A DNA stretch of 5,789 nt. Source: Omnitrophica bacterium GWA2_52_8. GTDB lineage: Bacteria > Omnitrophota > Omnitrophia > Omnitrophales > Aquincolibacteriaceae. This document shows positions 5,378 to 5,789 of this stretch, piece by piece; within the stretch, counting starts at the first letter, position 1; the number at the start of each line of letters is the position of its first letter. The stretch is taken from positions 2,731-8,519 of the forward strand of contig MHFC01000076.1 in the NCBI GenBank assembly GCA_001804025.1, in the 5' to 3' direction. The notes beneath the pieces are model-generated. The model was not told the DNA's origin, ran no database searches, and was given only the letters and a program-made list of their open reading frames with translations. The position numbers and the translations under genes are program-made.

Positions 5378-5715
5378 CGCGGGGTGGAGCAGTCCGGTAG
5401 CTCGTTGGGCTCAAGAACATGGGCTGTTCAGCCGGAAACGGCTGAATGAAACCTGTCAAACTCGGTGAACCCTGAAATGGGAATACCGAGCCAAGCCCGC
5501 AGAAAACCGCGGGAAGGTGTAGAGACTAGACGGCAGGCACCCGCATTCGGACAGCAATGTCAAATTGCTGCCGAAATAGTCGCAAGGCATTAGGCCTTGC
5601 GGCTTCGGGGTGAAGGTATAGTCCAGACTACAAACTCGTAACACACGGGGCAGTGAAAACTGTAGTAGGATGCATAACCCAAAGGTCCCAGGTTCAAATC
5701 CTGGCCCCGCTACCA
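5378..5715 (+). tRNA. Initiator tRNA-fMet(CAU), interrupted by a group I intron
   Basis: Exons 5378-5411 (34 nt) and 5673-5715 (43 nt) join to a 77-nt tRNA with encoded CCA. The acceptor stem pairs GCGGGG with CCCCGC, and positions 1 and 72 are C and U, which do not pair: an initiator hallmark. The D stem is GAGC/GCTC, with A11-U24 as in bacterial initiators. The anticodon stem TTGGG/CCCAA has the three stacked G-C pairs needed for the P site, and the loop is C-U-CAU-AA. The T arm is CCAGG-TTCAAAT-CCTGG. An ordinary elongator tRNA-Met or tRNA-Ile(CAU) would have a paired 1-72 position and lack the GGG/CCC stem. The intron lies between U33 and C34, so the unspliced RNA cannot form an anticodon loop. 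A promoter lies about 50 bp upstream and a terminator directly downstream, so the gene is a single-tRNA unit. Confidence 0.96.
5412..5672 (+). ncRNA. Group I self-splicing intron (IC3 type) in tRNA-fMet, 261 nt, no ORF
   Basis: The borders follow group I rules: the last exon base is U (5411) and the last intron base is G (5672). P1 pairs exon GGCU (5408-5411) with guide GGCU (5422-5425), giving a U-G pair at the splice site, extended by CA/UG (5412-5413/5420-5421). P10 can pair AUG (5419-5421) with the 3' exon CAU. P2 is 5427-5434/5439-5446 with a GAAA loop. P3 is CCTGTC/GGCAGG (5452-5457/5532-5537), P4 CTCGGT/ACCGAG (5461-5466/5485-5490), P5 a short CCC/GGG (5470-5472/5479-5481) and P6 CCCGC/GCGGG (5496-5500/5509-5513). 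P7 is GACTA/TAGTC (5524-5528/5619-5623), in the core strings GTGTAGAGACTAGACGG and AAGGTATAGTCC. P8 is CACCC/GGGTG (5538-5542/5608-5612), enclosing two hairpins at 5546-5575 and 5581-5601. A P9-region hairpin is CAGT-GAAA-ACTG (5651-5662). The core closely resembles the Azoarcus tRNA-Ile intron as I remember it. The splicing reaction would be guanosine-initiated transesterification. No endonuclease is encoded, so it is not mobile by itself. Confidence 0.94.
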
Positions 5716-5719
5716 TATA

Positions 5720-5755
5720 AAACGGTCAGTCCAAAAGGACTGGCCGTTTTTATTT
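5720..5755 (+). terminator. Rho-independent terminator of the tRNA gene
   Basis: A 13-bp stem, 5720-5732 with 5737-5749 (one G-U pair), closes an AAAA loop and runs into TTTTT (5747-5751) and ATTT. It begins 5 nt after the encoded CCA. The 34 nt after it, to the window end, show nothing recognisable. Confidence 0.93.
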
Positions 5756-5789
5756 GTAACCGGGACTGGATTTGAAAAGAGCTTTCGGT

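Noticed and set aside
5412..5672. Homing endonuclease gene inside the intron
   Set aside because: At 261 nt the intron is filled by the ribozyme core and no plausible frame or endonuclease motif is present.
5456..5716. Minus-strand 86-residue frame starting MVAGPGFEPGTFGL
   Set aside because: It is antisense to the tRNA 3' exon and intron. The GFEPGTFGL-like start is the usual spurious peptide read from the reverse strand of a tRNA T arm.
5756..5789. Start of another gene at the right edge
   Set aside because: The remaining 34 bases show no start codon with a ribosome-binding site and no recognisable motif.

Overview
The window reads as a chromosomal segment of a diderm (Gram-negative-type) bacterium of middling GC content. 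The evidence is an MlaC-type periplasmic lipid carrier, a lipobox protein with an outer-membrane-type +2 residue, a periplasmic deacetylase-like protein and a signal-peptide hydrolase. No gene here fixes the phylum. The modest similarity of everything to well-known families would suit an uncultured lineage (Omnitrophota-like is only a guess).

Layout, left to right. Positions 1-575 (-) hold the first 191 codons of a chlorite dismutase/HemQ-family haem protein that runs off the left edge; because it has no stop inside the window it is easily missed. Positions 576-768 are non-coding and contain a 144-bp element bounded by 26-nt near-perfect inverted repeats. Positions 769-1725 (-) encode a membrane-anchored divergent polysaccharide deacetylase (YibQ/DUF610 type). 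A divergent promoter region follows, then a small lipoprotein gene (1813-2292, +). This converges, with a 3-nt gap, on mlaC (2296-2925, -). Upstream of mlaC on the same strand are a RhlE-like DEAD-box RNA helicase (2973-4244) and a secreted alpha/beta hydrolase (4311-5228). The order hydrolase, helicase, mlaC with gaps of 66 and 47 bp could be one transcription unit, with an extra promoter before the helicase.

The right end (5301-5751, +) is the most notable part: a complete initiator tRNA-fMet(CAU) gene with its own promoter and a strong rho-independent terminator, interrupted by a 261-nt group I intron placed between U33 and C34 of the anticodon loop. Paired elements P1 to P9 can be assigned by eye. 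The intron is of the IC3 type seen in the Azoarcus tRNA-Ile and cyanobacterial tRNA introns, and it encodes no homing endonuclease. Every translation start in the cell that relies on this gene copy would depend on the intron splicing.

A second pattern runs through the protein genes. Three minus-strand genes without a Shine-Dalgarno sequence (Cld-like, helicase, hydrolase) each have a TANNNT -10-like hexamer exactly 6 nt before the ATG, as expected for leaderless mRNAs. The lipoprotein gene and mlaC instead have strong Shine-Dalgarno sequences.
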